A stretch of 64,000 nucleotides of DNA, taken from contig NZ_BBJJ01000009.1 of NCBI RefSeq assembly GCF_000739815.1, forward strand, positions 1-64,000, written 5' to 3'. Shown here piece by piece: positions 63,399 to 64,000 of this stretch; within the stretch, counting starts at the first letter, position 1, and every line of letters begins with the position of its first letter. The DNA is from Paraburkholderia mimosarum LMG 23256 = NBRC 106338. GTDB taxonomy: Bacteria > Pseudomonadota > Gammaproteobacteria > Burkholderiales > Burkholderiaceae. The notes beneath the pieces were generated by a model, which saw only the letters and a list, made by a program, of their open reading frames with translations, was not told the DNA's origin and made no database searches. The position numbers and the translations under genes were made by a program.

Positions 63399-64000
63399 AT
63401 GGACTTTAGCATAAAAGCCTGTGACTGGAGCAAAGGCGGGGAAGGCCCCTTCCTGACCGGCAAGTCGGATTGCGTCGTGGTCGGCGTGTTCGAGGCGCAA
63501 ACGCTCTCGGGCCCGGCGTTCGCGATCGACAGCGCAATTGGCGGCGCAATCGCGCGCGTCGTCAAGGCCGGCGACATCGACGGCAAGGCCGGCTCCACGC
63601 TGCTCCTGCCCGAAGTGAGCGGTATCGGCGCCTCGCGCGTGCTGCTCGTCGGTCTCGGCAAGCAGGACACGTTCGGCCAGAAGGCTTACGGCGACGCCGT
63701 CAAGGCCGCCTGGCGCGCGATCCTCGGCACCAAAATCGCACAGGCCACGTTCACGCTCGCGCAACTGCCGGTGAAGGAGCGCACGGGCGACTGGTGCGTG
63801 CGCGCCGCCATTCTCGCGTTGCGCAACGAAACGTACCGCTTCACGCAGATGAAGAGCAAGCCCGACGTCGCGCAGCGCGCGTTCAAGCGTGTGATCTTCA
63901 GCATCGACGCCGCCGAGGAAAAGGCAGCGAAGCTCGCGGCGAAGCAGGCCACCGCGCTCGCAAACGGCATGGACCTCACGCGCGACCTCGGCAATCTGCC
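63399..64000 (+). CDS. pepA: Leucyl aminopeptidase (PepA), N-terminal part, cut by window edge
   Basis: The first ~200 residues of an M17 aminopeptidase. They cover the N-terminal macro-like domain ([30 protein letters not shown]) and the start of the catalytic domain linker ([14 protein letters not shown]). The metal-binding residues lie beyond the window. CGAGGA precedes the ATG at 63399. Confidence 0.9.
   Translation, partial: MDFSIKACDWSKGGEGPFLTGKSDCVVVGVFEAQTLSGPAFAIDSAIGGAIARVVKAGDIDGKAGSTLLLPEVSGIGASRVLLVGLGKQDTFGQKAYGDAVKAAWRAILGTKIAQATFTLAQLPVKERTGDWCVRAAILALRNETYRFTQMKSKPDVAQRAFKRVIFSIDAAEEKAAKLAAKQATALANGMDLTRDLGNL

Overview
The window is GC-rich and looks like the chromosome of a beta-proteobacterium in the Burkholderia/Paraburkholderia/Caballeronia group. 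This rests on the Flp/Tad gene set with triplicated pilins, the waaC-kdoO-waaA lipid A-core trio, the urtABCDE and ureDABCEFG clusters, and a sulfate-assimilation operon with a DUF934 gene between cysI and cysH. No rRNA, tRNA, CRISPR array or intact insertion sequence was found. The assignment is inference from gene content, not from a database comparison.

Layout. (1) 1-9.2 kb is a variable surface-polysaccharide region. It holds the end of an acyltransferase-3 gene, a phosphomannomutase remnant, four GT87 (DUF2029) membrane glycosyltransferases, a GtrA-like flippase, a GtrB-like polyprenyl-phosphate glycosyltransferase and a small superinfection-immunity-like protein. (2) 9.9-21.0 kb is a complete-looking Tad (Flp) pilus operon: three flp pilins, prepilin peptidase, CpaB, secretin, a small lipoprotein, CpaE, CpaF, TadB, TadC, TadE and TadG. 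(3) 21.3-24.8 kb carries inner-core LPS genes waaC, kdoO and waaA. (4) 24.8-30.4 kb, on the minus strand, is the urease cluster. (5) 30.5-36.5 kb is an accessory block: a PQQ-propeller lipoprotein, a second superinfection-immunity-like gene, a Fic protein, and a two-gene module with a DUF6036-type nucleotidyltransferase. (6) 36.8-42.7 kb, minus strand, is the urea ABC transporter urtABCDE.

(7) 43.2-44.2 kb holds a rhodanese and a protein-isoaspartate methyltransferase. (8) 44.5-51.6 kb is a sugar or polyol catabolic operon: LacI regulator, ABC transporter, TIM-barrel isomerase and Gfo/Idh dehydrogenase, with a 16-bp palindromic operator upstream. (9) 51.7-52.9 kb is an orphan branched-chain-type binding protein. 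(10) 53.0-60.9 kb is sulfate assimilation: a divergent cysB-like regulator, cysI, DUF934, cysH, cysD, cysN, cobA, and a convergent cbiX. (11) 61.0-64.0 kb has lptG, lptF and the start of pepA.

How the genes work together. Urea uptake (Urt) feeds urease. Both ureA and urtA have an exact sigma-54 -24/-12 promoter, each with a GCAC-N7-GTGC-like NtrC site about 100-120 bp upstream, so nitrogen limitation probably switches both on together. The sulfur operon makes sulfide by the direct APS route (CysDN, then a CC-type APS reductase, then siroheme sulfite reductase), and cobA plus cbiX serve siroheme synthesis. The GT87/GtrA/GtrB set is a polyprenol-linked sugar-transfer system acting outside the cytoplasm. 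Its acceptor is unknown, and the Flp pilus next door is one possibility. The least explained parts are the GT87 array with its diverged repeats, the accessory block between urt and ure, and the small DUF6036 module.
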